From a virus, in the IMG/VR virus record IMGVR_UViG_3300048134_000036, positions 1-26,027 of that record: a stretch of DNA of 26,027 nucleotides; one strand, 5' to 3'. The notes beneath the pieces are model-generated. The model saw only the letters and a program-made list of their open reading frames with translations, ran no database searches and had not been told where the DNA came from. Positions 1 through 8,033 of this stretch are shown here, one piece after another (the first letter of the stretch is position 1; each line of letters starts with the position of its first letter). The position numbers and the translations under genes are program-made.

Positions 1-114
1 GCCGACTTTGCAAGGCAGTACATGACAGAGAACAATTTGCGCACGTTAAGTCAGATAGACTTCTCATCGGCTGTTCGGGAGCATTTTGCTAACAAACCCA
101 TTTTTGGTGAGTAG
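1..114 (+). CDS. C-terminal end of an unrecognised phage protein (5' partial)
   Basis: Frame 1 is open from the first base to a TAG at 112-114 and gives the last 37 residues of a protein whose start lies outside the window. The tail ends in KPIFGE and is mixed charged and aromatic, with no motif I recognise. It stops 8 bases before the next gene, on the same strand and in the head module, so a virion role such as an internal or ejection protein is possible, but that is inferred from position only. Confidence 0.7.
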   Translation, partial: ADFARQYMTENNLRTLSQIDFSSAVREHFANKPIFGE

Positions 115-122
115 GAAATACG

Positions 123-1856
123 ATGGCTGGACAAAACAACATACTCGCAGATGGCACAAACTTAGATGAATTAAGTTTCACCGAAGTACGAGATTACTAC
201 AATCTTATCCCAAAAACAGGTGCGAACCTAAAAAGAATAGAGCGAGTAGAAGATTTCGCAGAGGCAAAGTTTGGCATTGATTTGTTTAATGGTCAGACAC
301 TATCAGAAGAACTGACATCATCTGAGAAATTGACTGATATTGGAATGTCGGCGGCATCTGGCGGTTTAAAAGGTGTAACTGGTGCTGTAGATGCCCCAAA
401 TATGCTTTTAGAGGCTGGGAGTTCTGGTCTGGGTTTATTATTGGGTGGTAGCAAAGAGGGCATAAAGCAATCAGCCTTAGACCAACTGGGGAACATACCA
501 GTAGTCGGTGACTACATCAAAGATTATGTTGGAGATGCTAACGCAACAGCAGCGGCAGAAAAATTAGCTCCTGAAGTCATGGGCTATGAACCAAAAACAG
601 GAACGGGCGAAGCAACGCAGCGCGTAATGGAATTTGTGCCGTTTGCTGGTAAAAAGGTAATTTCACAAGCAATTGCTCCAGCACTTGCATCTCTTTATGC
701 AGGTAAAATAGAAGGTGTAGAGGGAACGGCACTACAGCTACCAATGGAGATTGCAACAGCCGTTTTAACGCCAGTTCTTGCCAAAAAGATCGTTAGTCCC
801 AGAGGTGGGGAATTAAAAGGCGTAACCAAAGAGTACCTTGATACACTGAAGAAAGAGGGTGTCGTGCCAAGTGCTGGGACGATGTACGATGATGATGTAA
901 TCAAGGCGTGGGAAGAAGCTACCCGCGCAGGTCGTGATTTGCAGATGACAGCGTTTGAGCAATTTAGTCGGGCTGCATTGAAGCGCATTGGTGTAAATGG
1001 TAACCGCGCAACACCTAAAGAGTTAGAACGTGTTTATAATGAAATGAAGACTTCCTTTGAAAATACAATTGGAAGCATTGACACTACTGCGCGTAAAATC
1101 GTTCCAAGTAGCAAACAAATGGATGAAATTGTAGATATTCTTGGCACTTATGGTGGTCAGGTAAATCCTTCCAACGCTGCGCCAATTTTCAGAAATCTTT
1201 ATAACGCATTTCAGGCATCAGCAAAATCGGGGCAGAGTTTGTCCAAAACGCAAATAAAGCGGTTCCATGATACTTTAAACGCGATGACACGCAGAGGTGA
1301 TGTTGATGGACAGTTTGCAAGGGAAATACTGCCAGTTGTTAAGCAGATGGTAGACAGCAATCTGACAAAAGAGGCGCGTGAAGCGTGGCGCAGCACAAAC
1401 GGGCGCTACCGTGATTTCTTAGCTATTGAGAAAACTTTAAAAAGTGGTGAGGGTCTATATGAAGGGTTAGTCACGCCAAATAAGTTGGCATCTGCAACGC
1501 AGCAGGTTTTCAAAAGATCAAATCTTTTTGGTAAATCAGATTTAGGTGAATTGGCAAAAGCTGGCGGTGCGTTGATGAAGCGTTTACCGCAATCTGGCAC
1601 AGGGCCAAGACTACAAGCGGCAGGTGGGCCAGCCAGCCAAGACGCAACAAGATTTGGCGCGGCAGGTTTTGGATACACAGGTGACCCACAGACCGCAGCT
1701 GCGGCTGCTGCGTTAGGCTCTATTATCCCACCAGTAAGAAATCAATTGGTATCATCGCCTGCTGGTCAAGCATACTTGAAAAACCAACTGATTGATGAAT
1801 TAAAAACCCCTCAAACGCTACTAAGAATGCTGGGTGCGTCTACGTTGCCACAATAA
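123..1856 (+). CDS. Probable internal virion / DNA ejection protein
   Basis: This 577-residue protein has no enzymatic motif that I recognise. The N-terminal third (about residues 70-220) is rich in Gly, Ala and Leu with several moderately hydrophobic stretches, the central part (about 230-450) is charged and helical, and the C-terminus is again Ala/Gly-rich. This low-complexity amphipathic make-up is common in internal head or ejection proteins of podovirus-like phages, which cross the host membrane during DNA delivery. AGGAAA just before the ATG serves as ribosome binding site. It lies directly upstream of the portal gene. The function is inferred from composition and position; it could equally be an unrelated minor structural protein. 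Confidence 0.6.
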   Translation: MAGQNNILADGTNLDELSFTEVRDYYNLIPKTGANLKRIERVEDFAEAKFGIDLFNGQTLSEELTSSEKLTDIGMSAASGGLKGVTGAVDAPNMLLEAGSSGLGLLLGGSKEGIKQSALDQLGNIPVVGDYIKDYVGDANATAAAEKLAPEVMGYEPKTGTGEATQRVMEFVPFAGKKVISQAIAPALASLYAGKIEGVEGTALQLPMEIATAVLTPVLAKKIVSPRGGELKGVTKEYLDTLKKEGVVPSAGTMYDDDVIKAWEEATRAGRDLQMTAFEQFSRAALKRIGVNGNRATPKELERVYNEMKTSFENTIGSIDTTARKIVPSSKQMDEIVDILGTYGGQVNPSNAAPIFRNLYNAFQASAKSGQSLSKTQIKRFHDTLNAMTRRGDVDGQFAREILPVVKQMVDSNLTKEAREAWRSTNGRYRDFLAIEKTLKSGEGLYEGLVTPNKLASATQQVFKRSNLFGKSDLGELAKAGGALMKRLPQSGTGPRLQAAGGPASQDATRFGAAGFGYTGDPQTAAAAAALGSIIPPVRNQLVSSPAGQAYLKNQLIDELKTPQTLLRMLGASTLPQ

Positions 1857-1866
1857 GGAAACAAAA

Positions 1867-3978
1867 ATGCGATTAGAACCACTAGATCAAACACAGATTG
1901 AAAGCATTGTTTCCAAAGCAATTCAAGATGCGGTGGACTTTGTAGACAGCGAGATTGCACCACAACGCATTAAGGCCCAGCGTTACTTTGATGGCGAGGT
2001 AGACATTGGGTACGAGGAAGGTCGCAGCAGAGTTGTGGCAACAAAGTGCCGTGAGGTTGTGCGGGGTCTAAAGCCAAGCATTCAGCGCATATTCCTTACA
2101 AGCGAAAAGCCAGTAGAGTTTGTGCCGCGTGGCCCAGAGGATGTTGCAGCAGCAGAGCAGGCGACTAGCTTCATTTCATATAAGTTCCAGCAGCATGACG
2201 GATACCGCGTACTAAACGATGTATTCCAAGACGCGATGGTTAAGAAAGCTGGCATTGCATATGCGTATTACAATGAGGAAATGGAAACAGAAATCCATAC
2301 CTTCACCAATCTGACTGATGACGAATTTGCGGTTATCATTGAAGACGATGACGTAGAGGTTCTTGAACATGAGATGCGCATGAGCATTTCAATGGATCAG
2401 ATGGGTATGGAGATTGAAGTACCAGAGCATGATGTGAAGATTTCACGGTCTATTTCTCATGGTGACATCTGTATAGAGAGCGTTCCCCCAGAAGATTTCT
2501 TTGTGGATCGTAACGCGCGTGGAATTGATAACTTCTATGTGTGCGGTCACAGCACAGAAATGCGCGTGTCTGATTTGATTGCGATGGGTTTTAGCATTGA
2601 AGACTTGGCAGGATTGGATAGCACTGAGTATAGCGTTGTTGATGATGAGGCTGAGTTTGAACGCCGTGGTTATGCGGTAGATGAGGGCGAGGATGAAAAC
2701 ATCTCTGGCGCGTCTAAGAAAATCACAGTTACAAATGCTTACATGGAATTAGACATTGAAGGTACGGGTATGCCGCGTCTGTACCAGTTCTTGTGTGCTG
2801 GTTCTACGTTTAAGCTGTTGAACTTCTACGAGGCTGATTGTGCGCCTTATGCAATCTTTGAATGCGATCCAGAGCCACACGCTTTCTTTGGTTCATCACT
2901 TGTTGATTTGGTATTGGACGATCAGGACGCAGCTACGGCGATGCTGCGCGGTGTTCTGGATAACGTAGCACTGACCAATAACCCTGCGTTGCAGATTGTT
3001 GATGGTCAGGTTGCGATTGACGATTTGCTCAATAACGAGATTGGACGCATTGTGCGGGTGAAAGCACCTAACAGCGTCATGGAGATGGCAGTACCTTTTA
3101 CAGCGGGTCAGACACTTCCAGCACTGCAATACTTTGATCAGTTGGTAGATAACAAGACGGGCGTTTCCAAGATGGCGCAGGGTCTTGATCCAGATGTTTT
3201 AGCGTCTTCTACAGCAACAGCGGTTGCGGCATCCATGGAAGGTCAGACAGGCCAAGCAGAGGTGATTGCGCGTAACTTTGCAGAAGGTGGTATGCGTCAG
3301 TTGTTCCGCTTGATGTTGGATTTAATGGTTAAGAATACCGACAATGAAGAAATCATGCGCCTCAACGGTTCATTTGTGCCTGTAGACCCCAGAGCGTGGG
3401 ATACAGACATGGATTTGATCGTCAATGTGGGTATCGGCACTGGACGCGAAAACGAACGCGCAGCGGCCCTACAGCAAGCCTTACAGATACAGCAGCAGAT
3501 ATATGCGCAGTATGGCCCAATGAATGGCGTGGTCACTTTAACGCAGATGCGAAACACGTTAGCGGATTTATTGGCTCTTGGTGGGTTGCGGAATGCGGAT
3601 CGCTATTTCATGCCGATGACCCCAGAGATTGAGCAGCAGATGATGATGCAGCAACAGCAGATGGCGCAGCAGCAAGCGATGATGCAAGCGCAACAGCCTG
3701 ATCCAAATGCAGCATTTATGCAGACAGAGGCTATGAAAGCGCAGACACGGGCGCAGGTAGACATGACCAAGGCGCAGATGGATTACCAGTATAAGATGCA
3801 CAAGCTGGGCATGGATGACGATTTGGCGCGTGATGACATGGTTCAAGACTTGGCGGTTAAGGTTGCTGAGATACTTGGCAAGTACGGAACAGCGGTTGAT
3901 GTTGCCAGCGTAAAAGCAGAGCAAGACGCGGTACGCGAACACAACGCGCAGATGATGGGAATGCAAGGTGGATATTGA
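1867..3978 (+). CDS. Portal protein (P22-type)
   Basis: A 703-residue protein that would form the dodecameric ring at one capsid vertex through which DNA is packaged and ejected. Length and sequence character match P22-type portals: an acidic N-terminal half, the large central clip/stem region, and a long Gln/Met-rich helical C-terminus (about residues 588-703) corresponding to the barrel region. I chose the ATG at 1867 because AAGGAA lies 7 bases upstream and overlaps the previous TAA; an in-frame ATG at 1834 would overlap the ejection-protein gene and lacks a good binding site. The flanking ejection-like, scaffold and capsid genes support the call. Family assignment is by recognition, not by search. 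Confidence 0.85.
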   Translation: MRLEPLDQTQIESIVSKAIQDAVDFVDSEIAPQRIKAQRYFDGEVDIGYEEGRSRVVATKCREVVRGLKPSIQRIFLTSEKPVEFVPRGPEDVAAAEQATSFISYKFQQHDGYRVLNDVFQDAMVKKAGIAYAYYNEEMETEIHTFTNLTDDEFAVIIEDDDVEVLEHEMRMSISMDQMGMEIEVPEHDVKISRSISHGDICIESVPPEDFFVDRNARGIDNFYVCGHSTEMRVSDLIAMGFSIEDLAGLDSTEYSVVDDEAEFERRGYAVDEGEDENISGASKKITVTNAYMELDIEGTGMPRLYQFLCAGSTFKLLNFYEADCAPYAIFECDPEPHAFFGSSLVDLVLDDQDAATAMLRGVLDNVALTNNPALQIVDGQVAIDDLLNNEIGRIVRVKAPNSVMEMAVPFTAGQTLPALQYFDQLVDNKTGVSKMAQGLDPDVLASSTATAVAASMEGQTGQAEVIARNFAEGGMRQLFRLMLDLMVKNTDNEEIMRLNGSFVPVDPRAWDTDMDLIVNVGIGTGRENERAAALQQALQIQQQIYAQYGPMNGVVTLTQMRNTLADLLALGGLRNADRYFMPMTPEIEQQMMMQQQQMAQQQAMMQAQQPDPNAAFMQTEAMKAQTRAQVDMTKAQMDYQYKMHKLGMDDDLARDDMVQDLAVKVAEILGKYGTAVDVASVKAEQDAVREHNAQMMGMQGGY
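3631..3696 (+). repeat. Low-complexity CAG/ATG-rich tract encoding a Gln/Met run in the portal C-terminus
   Basis: A 66-base stretch built almost only from CAG, CAA, ATG, GCG and GAG codons gives a Gln/Met/Ala-rich helix in the portal protein. Such runs are usual in the barrel region of P22-type portals. The DNA is prone to slippage, so length variation between relatives would not be surprising. Confidence 0.7.
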
Positions 3979-4216
3979 GCAAAGAGCTAAACGCTCAAAA
4001 TCACTGTTAGAGAATGAATGGTTCATGGAAACCATAAAGGATTTGCGGGACACCCAAATGAGGACTTTCGCAGATAGCAGCGCCCAAGAGGTGGAAAAAC
4101 GTGAGGATGCTCACGCCATTTTGAGGGCATTAACAGCAATAGAGCGTCAACTACAGGCAGATGTAGATGCCTTGGCGCTAGTACAACGGAAGGGAAAGCA
4201 CCGTGGAAACGACTAA
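3968..4216 (+). CDS. Small helical protein between portal and scaffold
   Basis: An 82-residue, highly charged protein predicted to be almost all alpha-helical (many E, K, R, Q, A and L). It begins with GTG at 3968, overlapping the portal stop by 11 bases, with GGGA upstream. Small helical proteins of this kind commonly lie between portal and scaffold genes in phages with this head module; their function is generally unknown. Its 3' end overlaps the scaffold gene by 14 bases, so the three genes are probably translated as a coupled set. A head-assembly role is inferred from position alone. Confidence 0.7.
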   Translation: MDIEQRAKRSKSLLENEWFMETIKDLRDTQMRTFADSSAQEVEKREDAHAILRALTAIERQLQADVDALALVQRKGKHRGND

Positions 4217-5186
4217 CCCAATCAACGGTAACGATTTAGAGGCGGTTACCGAAAACTTGATTTTAGAAACGCCTAGTAATTCTGATGATGCATCAGAGGA
4301 AGCTGTTGCAGTAACTGAGGACACTCAGCCTGAAGCGGTGGAGATTGAAGCACAAGATCAGGATGATGACGTATCATATGACGACACAGATACATATGAT
4401 GAGGATGTTGAGGTTGAGGAACCCGAAGTTGAAATAAGAGCCGACACGTTCATGGTCAAAGTTGATGGTGAAGAACGCGAGGTATCCTTAGACGAACTTA
4501 CCCGTGGTTACTCAGGGCAAAAGTACATCCAAAAGGGTATGGCTGAAAACGCTGAGACTAAGAAAGAATTAGATCAGCAAGCACAGCAATATGCCCAGCA
4601 AGGCCAGATGCTACAGCATTTGATTAACCAAGCCCAACAAGGCGGAATTCCTGTTGTGCCTGAATATCCTTCAGAGGAACTGAAAGACAGTGACCCTCTT
4701 GGTTTTCAGCTACAAGCAGAAGAATATCGTCGCGCCGTAGAACAGCGTCAACAGTGGGAACAGCAAGTTTCTTATGTTACGCAGCAGCAACGCGCTTATG
4801 AGGAACAGCAGCATAATCAGTATTTAGAACAGCAGGCCCAGCGCTTGTCTGAATGGATGCCTGAATTTGCTGACCCTGAAAAGCGCTCAGTGTTCATACA
4901 GAATATGTCTTCTAAAGCTAAAAAGCACTACGATCTGACAGATGAGCAGATCAGCACAGTGAAAACGGCAGAGGAAGTTATGATCTTAAATGATGCGCTG
5001 AAATGGCGGGAACTACAGGCTAACAAGTCCAATGCCCAGAAAAAGGCAGAGGGTGCGCGTCCAGTAGTCAAACCAGCAGCTAAGAGGTCGGCAAACGCGG
5101 GTAAGGCATCAAAGGCTAAAAAAGCATCAGCGGCTATGAAGCGGTCAGGAAGCATTGATGATATTGCTAACTGGCTAACCTCTTAA
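4203..5186 (+). CDS. Capsid scaffolding protein (putative)
   Basis: A 327-residue protein with a very acidic N-terminus (about residues 10-90, dominated by D and E), a Gln-rich coiled-coil centre (about 110-230) and a Lys/Ala-rich basic C-terminus (about 275-315). Scaffolding proteins of tailed phages typically have an extended acidic and coiled-coil body with a basic C-terminal segment that binds the coat protein, and they lie immediately before the capsid gene, as here. The start is GTG at 4203 with AAGGGAAAG upstream; it overlaps the preceding gene. Scaffold sequences are poorly conserved, so the call rests on composition and position. Confidence 0.75.
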   Translation: METTNPINGNDLEAVTENLILETPSNSDDASEEAVAVTEDTQPEAVEIEAQDQDDDVSYDDTDTYDEDVEVEEPEVEIRADTFMVKVDGEEREVSLDELTRGYSGQKYIQKGMAENAETKKELDQQAQQYAQQGQMLQHLINQAQQGGIPVVPEYPSEELKDSDPLGFQLQAEEYRRAVEQRQQWEQQVSYVTQQQRAYEEQQHNQYLEQQAQRLSEWMPEFADPEKRSVFIQNMSSKAKKHYDLTDEQISTVKTAEEVMILNDALKWRELQANKSNAQKKAEGARPVVKPAAKRSANAGKASKAKKASAAMKRSGSIDDIANWLTS

Positions 5187-5209
5187 CTTTTGTCTAAAGG
5201 AATAAGACA

Positions 5210-6169
5210 ATGGCTGTAACAGCAAATACCAACGAGACATATAATGTCTCTACGATCAGAGAGAGTTTGCAGGACGCATTGACCTCAATCTCACCAACTG
5301 AAACTATCTTTATGTCAACAATCGGTTCACGCAATGTAGATAACACCTACTTTGAGTGGAGTGAAGTAGACCTTGCAGCGGCTGGCGACAACCGTGCATT
5401 GGAGGGTGATACTGGGCTTTCAAACTCATCGCCAACTAACGCAGTTCGCAAAGGTAACTATACACAAATCTCTACAAAGGTTGTTGAAGTATCATCAACA
5501 AACCAAGCAGTGAATGGTGTTGCCGATGCTCAAACAGTTGCAAAGCAAGTTGCTTACAAACTGTCTGAAATGAAGCGCGACATGGAAAAAATGTTGTTGG
5601 ACAACGTAGCAGCGTCAGCGGGTGCATCAGGCACAGCGCGTCAAACTGCGGGTCTAGGTGCATTTTTGACAACAAACACTGCGCGTGGCACAGGCGGTGC
5701 TGACGGTACAACATCAGGTTCTGGTTCTGCTGGTTACCCAGATGCGGCAGCGACAGATGGCACAACTCGCGCGATCACAGAAGACATCCTAAAAGGTGTT
5801 ATTGCTGATTGTTGGGACGCAGGCGCAGAGCCAAGCGTTGTTCTTTGTGGATCATCAAACAAGCAAACTATCTCTACTTTCACAGGTAACGCGACACGTT
5901 ACAAAGAAGCAGAAGACAGTAAGCTAAATGCTGCGATTGATGTCTATATTGGAGATTTCGGTGAGCTGCAAATTGTCCCAGCAAGACATGTACGAGCGCG
6001 TGATGTGTTCGTTCTTGATCCAAACTATGCATCGGTTGCTTACCTACAAACAGCGAAGCAAGAGCCTCTTGCAAAAACTGGTTTGTCAGAGCGCCGTTTG
6101 ATCTCTGCGGAGTATGGCCTACAGGTCACTTCAGAGAAAGCACACGGCGTTATCGCAGACTGCTCATAA
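5210..6169 (+). CDS. Major capsid protein (SU10-type, DUF5309 family)
   Basis: A 319-residue protein that forms the head shell. It matches the SU10-type/DUF5309 capsid family in length and layout. The N-terminal segment reads like a HK97-fold N-arm with a stretch on being Thr/Ile/Phe-rich, the middle contains the helical YKLSEMKRDMEK-type spine segment (about residues 119-130), and the C-terminus carries the hallmark LAKTGLSERR...EYGLQV...EKAHG pattern (about residues 287-314). A Gly/Ser/Thr-rich stretch at about 150-190 is probably a surface loop. AAAGGAAT precedes the ATG by about 8 bases. A hairpin terminator follows directly, as is frequent after highly expressed capsid genes. Confidence 0.92.
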   Translation: MAVTANTNETYNVSTIRESLQDALTSISPTETIFMSTIGSRNVDNTYFEWSEVDLAAAGDNRALEGDTGLSNSSPTNAVRKGNYTQISTKVVEVSSTNQAVNGVADAQTVAKQVAYKLSEMKRDMEKMLLDNVAASAGASGTARQTAGLGAFLTTNTARGTGGADGTTSGSGSAGYPDAAATDGTTRAITEDILKGVIADCWDAGAEPSVVLCGSSNKQTISTFTGNATRYKEAEDSKLNAAIDVYIGDFGELQIVPARHVRARDVFVLDPNYASVAYLQTAKQEPLAKTGLSERRLISAEYGLQVTSEKAHGVIADCS

Positions 6170-6175
6170 TATCAG

Positions 6176-6199
6176 AGGGGGCTATCATGGCCCCCTTTT
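6176..6199 (+). terminator. Rho-independent terminator after the capsid gene
   Basis: AGGGGGC (6176-6182) pairs perfectly with GCCCCCT (6190-6196) around a 7-base loop, followed by a short T run. It begins 7 bases after the capsid stop. Termination or partial read-through here would lower expression of the downstream genes relative to capsid. The T tract is short, so termination may be incomplete. Confidence 0.75.
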
Positions 6200-6216
6200 C
6201 CTATCGGGAGTTTGTT

Positions 6217-6474
6217 ATGAAAATTGAAATTACAACAGATCGCCAGCCCTTTGTTGATGGGGTGAAAAAAAACAAAGGCGATGTTATTGAGGTCACGGCA
6301 GCAGATGGCAAAGCAATGATTGCCAATGGGTTTGCAAAAGAAATTACAGTAAAACGTGCGCGTGATGCCAAGGGGAAACTAAAAGCTGATGACCCTTCTA
6401 CGCCAGATGTAAATGAAGCGTGGGAAGGCGGGAAAGCACCTAAGAAACGCGGAAGGCCAAAGAAAAATGTCTGA
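6217..6474 (+). CDS. Small protein with a basic C-terminal tail
   Basis: An 85-residue protein of unknown function. The N-terminal part (about 1-45) looks like a compact beta/alpha domain. The C-terminus is Lys/Arg/Pro-rich and ends in KKRGRPKKNV, which resembles an AT-hook (RGRP core) that could bind the minor groove of AT-rich DNA. I placed the start at 6217, with GGGAG 7 bases upstream; an in-frame ATG at 6187 lies inside the terminator hairpin and is unlikely to be used. The position after capsid suggests a head-completion or DNA-associated role, but this is speculation. Confidence 0.65.
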   Translation: MKIEITTDRQPFVDGVKKNKGDVIEVTAADGKAMIANGFAKEITVKRARDAKGKLKADDPSTPDVNEAWEGGKAPKKRGRPKKNV

Positions 6475-6751
6475 CACTATTCTAAACACTCAATGGCACA
6501 CAGAAGATGACAAGGTTGTTGTAAAGCGTAGCCAAGATATTCAAAGCATTTTGGACTTTAACAAAGAGCGCAATATTGACGGTCACAACCGTAAGTCTGA
6601 CATGCGTTTGGCTGGTTCAATACCTTTTGTGGTTGCTGAAATGTGGTCGCGGGAATGCGGAGCTAAAATCGGGTCGCAAGAGTTCGCAGAATATGTTAAA
6701 AAGAAGTTGATGAGTGGTGAATTTAGCAAGCTGATTGCAAATGGTTATTGA
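6467..6751 (+). CDS. Small conserved-type head-region protein, function unknown
   Basis: A 94-residue soluble protein. I took ATG 6467 as the start: GGAAGG lies about 10 bases upstream and the start overlaps the previous stop by 8 bases. An upstream in-frame ATG at 6413 would overlap the preceding gene by 62 bases. The protein has polar N-terminal and helical C-terminal halves with several Trp/Tyr/Phe residues. I recognise the general type from podovirus-like phages, where it lies between capsid and lysis genes, but cannot assign a role. No catalytic motif or membrane segment is seen. Confidence 0.65.
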   Translation: MSDTILNTQWHTEDDKVVVKRSQDIQSILDFNKERNIDGHNRKSDMRLAGSIPFVVAEMWSRECGAKIGSQEFAEYVKKKLMSGEFSKLIANGY

Positions 6752-6761
6752 GGATCAACAC

Positions 6762-7013
6762 ATGGCAAACGAGAATTGGCATTTGTCCAAGACTATTCCT
6801 ATTGCGTTTTTGGTAGGTATAGCTGCGCAAACTTTTGTTTTGGTTTGGTATATTGCAGGCGTGGTGAACATGGTGGAAGTAAACTCGCGCGATATTGAAC
6901 GTCAGGATATTGAAGTAAAAGAACTTACTGATCGGGTAAATGACCACGCTGTTATGCTTGGGCGCATTGACGAAAACCTGAAATATCTGCGCGAATACAT
7001 AGAGCAGAAGTGA
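6762..7013 (+). CDS. Single-pass membrane protein with coiled-coil tail
   Basis: An 83-residue protein. Residues 1-10 are polar, about 11-34 form one hydrophobic transmembrane helix, and about 36-83 form a charged helix with heptad-like spacing (VKELTDRVNDHAVMLGRIDE). The start at 6762 follows GAGG at a normal distance; an earlier in-frame start at 6735 would overlap the upstream gene. Proteins with this WHL-start, one membrane helix and coiled coil are common next to phage lysis genes. A role in lysis (holin-associated or spanin-like) or in membrane attachment is inferred from position; no lipobox or signal cleavage site is seen. Confidence 0.65.
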   Translation: MANENWHLSKTIPIAFLVGIAAQTFVLVWYIAGVVNMVEVNSRDIERQDIEVKELTDRVNDHAVMLGRIDENLKYLREYIEQK

Positions 7014-7017
7014 TGCT

Positions 7018-7494
7018 ATGGATCCCGTTAGCTGCGTAGCACTTGCAACAGGAGCGTATAAGACGCTCAAAGCAGCTATTTCCACGGGTAAAGACATACA
7101 AGAAATGGGCAACACGATTGCAACGTGGGGCCAAGCCTTTTCCGATTTCAATAGATTAGAAGAACGTCAGAAGAACCCGCCTTGGTGGGAGAAAACCTTT
7201 AAGGGTTCTGATGAAGAAGCGGCGATCTTGATTTGGAACCAGAAGCGCAAAATGGAGCAAATGCGCAAGGAGATTAAAGATCATATTTCTTTCATATATG
7301 GGCCATCGGCATGGGATGAGGTTCTTAGAATAGAAGCGGAGCAGCGGCGTATTCGGAAAGAGGCTGCATACAAAAAACAAGAGTTCATAGATAATTGCAT
7401 TAACTGGGCGGTTGGTTTGACTGCATTTGTTGTTGGCGGTGTAATCTTAGCTGGGGCTATTTATATTGTTGGCAAGGCGCGAGGGCGTTGGTGA
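7018..7494 (+). CDS. Phage protein with C-terminal membrane anchor, function unknown
   Basis: A 158-residue protein. An amphipathic N-terminal region (about 1-45) is followed by a Trp-rich link (PPWWEKTF, 54-61), a long charged helical region (about 64-125) and one strong transmembrane helix near the C-terminus (about 128-151), with a short basic tail. It starts 4 bases after the preceding stop. The type is widespread in podovirus-like phages without a known role. The order of soluble coiled region then membrane anchor would suit a tail-anchored inner-membrane protein, and the location beside holin genes hints at lysis or superinfection exclusion. This is inference. Confidence 0.65.
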   Translation: MDPVSCVALATGAYKTLKAAISTGKDIQEMGNTIATWGQAFSDFNRLEERQKNPPWWEKTFKGSDEEAAILIWNQKRKMEQMRKEIKDHISFIYGPSAWDEVLRIEAEQRRIRKEAAYKKQEFIDNCINWAVGLTAFVVGGVILAGAIYIVGKARGRW

Positions 7495-7658
7495 TGTGGA
7501 TACTTGTTTGGCTTAGTTTTGTAGATGGTCGGTTTGAGTTTTACCAATTAGGGACGTTTGGGACTGAGGCGCACTGCAACAAGGCGAAAGCAAGGGCAGA
7601 GGTTATGGTAAAAAACCCAGCGCAATCGGTTACTTGTTTTTCTGTAGAGCGAGTTTGA
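7494..7658 (+). CDS. 54-residue small protein with two cysteines
   Basis: ATG at 7494 overlaps the upstream TGA (ATGA, one shared base) and the frame runs to TGA at 7656-7658. The peptide starts MWILVWLSFVDG, with a short hydrophobic start, then a charged region, and holds two cysteines at residues 28 and 48. The pattern of a hydrophobic strand, aromatic residues and two distant cysteines is like small phage proteins with one alpha/beta hairpin fold. The 70-residue protein at 9268-9480 is similar in size and layout. ATGA coupling on one side and a TGATG junction on the other support real translation. Function unknown. Confidence 0.6.
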   Translation: MWILVWLSFVDGRFEFYQLGTFGTEAHCNKAKARAEVMVKNPAQSVTCFSVERV

Positions 7659-7912
7659 TGCGTGATGAATGGAAAGCGATACTGGCGTATGTTTATGCTT
7701 TTATCTGTTTCTTTGATTTTGTGGTTGTTCCTAGTTGGATTGGAATAAACAGGCCACCGATTGACGATCTAGCATATCTTAACATAGAAAAGTTTAAGCA
7801 AGTCTGGCAGCACCATCAGCCGTTTACCTTACAGGGGGGCGGCATGTTTCATCTGGCATTTGGTGCACTTTTGACAGGTTCGGCATTAAATGGTTATGGT
7901 AAAAAGGGGTAA
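7658..7912 (+). CDS. Holin-like two-helix membrane protein
   Basis: An 84-residue protein. The start at 7658 shares the TGATG junction with the preceding stop. A hydrophobic helix at about 8-30 contains DF(V)3PSW, a loop (about 31-57) leads into LQGGGMFHLAFGALLTG (58-74), the second hydrophobic helix. This layout, with a polar N-terminus, an aromatic loop and a GGG-FH-GA helix, resembles small phage holin-type proteins encoded next to endolysins. Holins assemble in the inner membrane and time lysis. It lies 0.9 kb upstream of the endolysin, and a second holin-family gene is present at 8407, so the two may be a holin/antiholin pair. Family call is from memory. Confidence 0.6.
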   Translation: MRDEWKAILAYVYAFICFFDFVVVPSWIGINRPPIDDLAYLNIEKFKQVWQHHQPFTLQGGGMFHLAFGALLTGSALNGYGKKG

Positions 7913-8033
7913 TAAGTATTTTTTCTATGATGAAAACGGAAAGGTGCTTATAATTACGCGATCCCGAAAAGTTGGGGAAAGGTATGCCAATGAAGAAAGA
8001 AGACTACGATCTAAACGGAAACGGAAAGATTGA
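7896..8033 (+). CDS. Possible 45-residue basic protein overlapping two neighbours
   Basis: An ATG at 7896 opens a 45-codon frame ending at TGA 8031-8033. It overlaps the holin-like gene by 17 bases and the EF-hand gene by 44 bases in a different frame. The peptide reads like a small folded protein (KYFFYDENGKVLIITRS, residues 7-23) with a very basic tail (RRLRSKRKRKD). It covers the otherwise non-coding 7913-7989. The ribosome binding site is weak and the downstream overlap is large, so this is only a plausible gene; the interval might instead be a leader for the EF-hand gene. Confidence 0.35.
   Translation: MVKRGNKYFFYDENGKVLIITRSRKVGERYANEERRLRSKRKRKD

Noticed and set aside
3568-4053. Leftward 161-codon frame opposite the portal 3' end
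   Set aside because: His/Leu-rich mirror of the CAG-rich portal tract, no binding site, conflicts with two coding genes.
7896-8033. Treating the 7913-7989 gap as empty spacer
   Set aside because: A 45-codon frame covers it, but the large overlap keeps this gene at low confidence, so it is listed only as possible.
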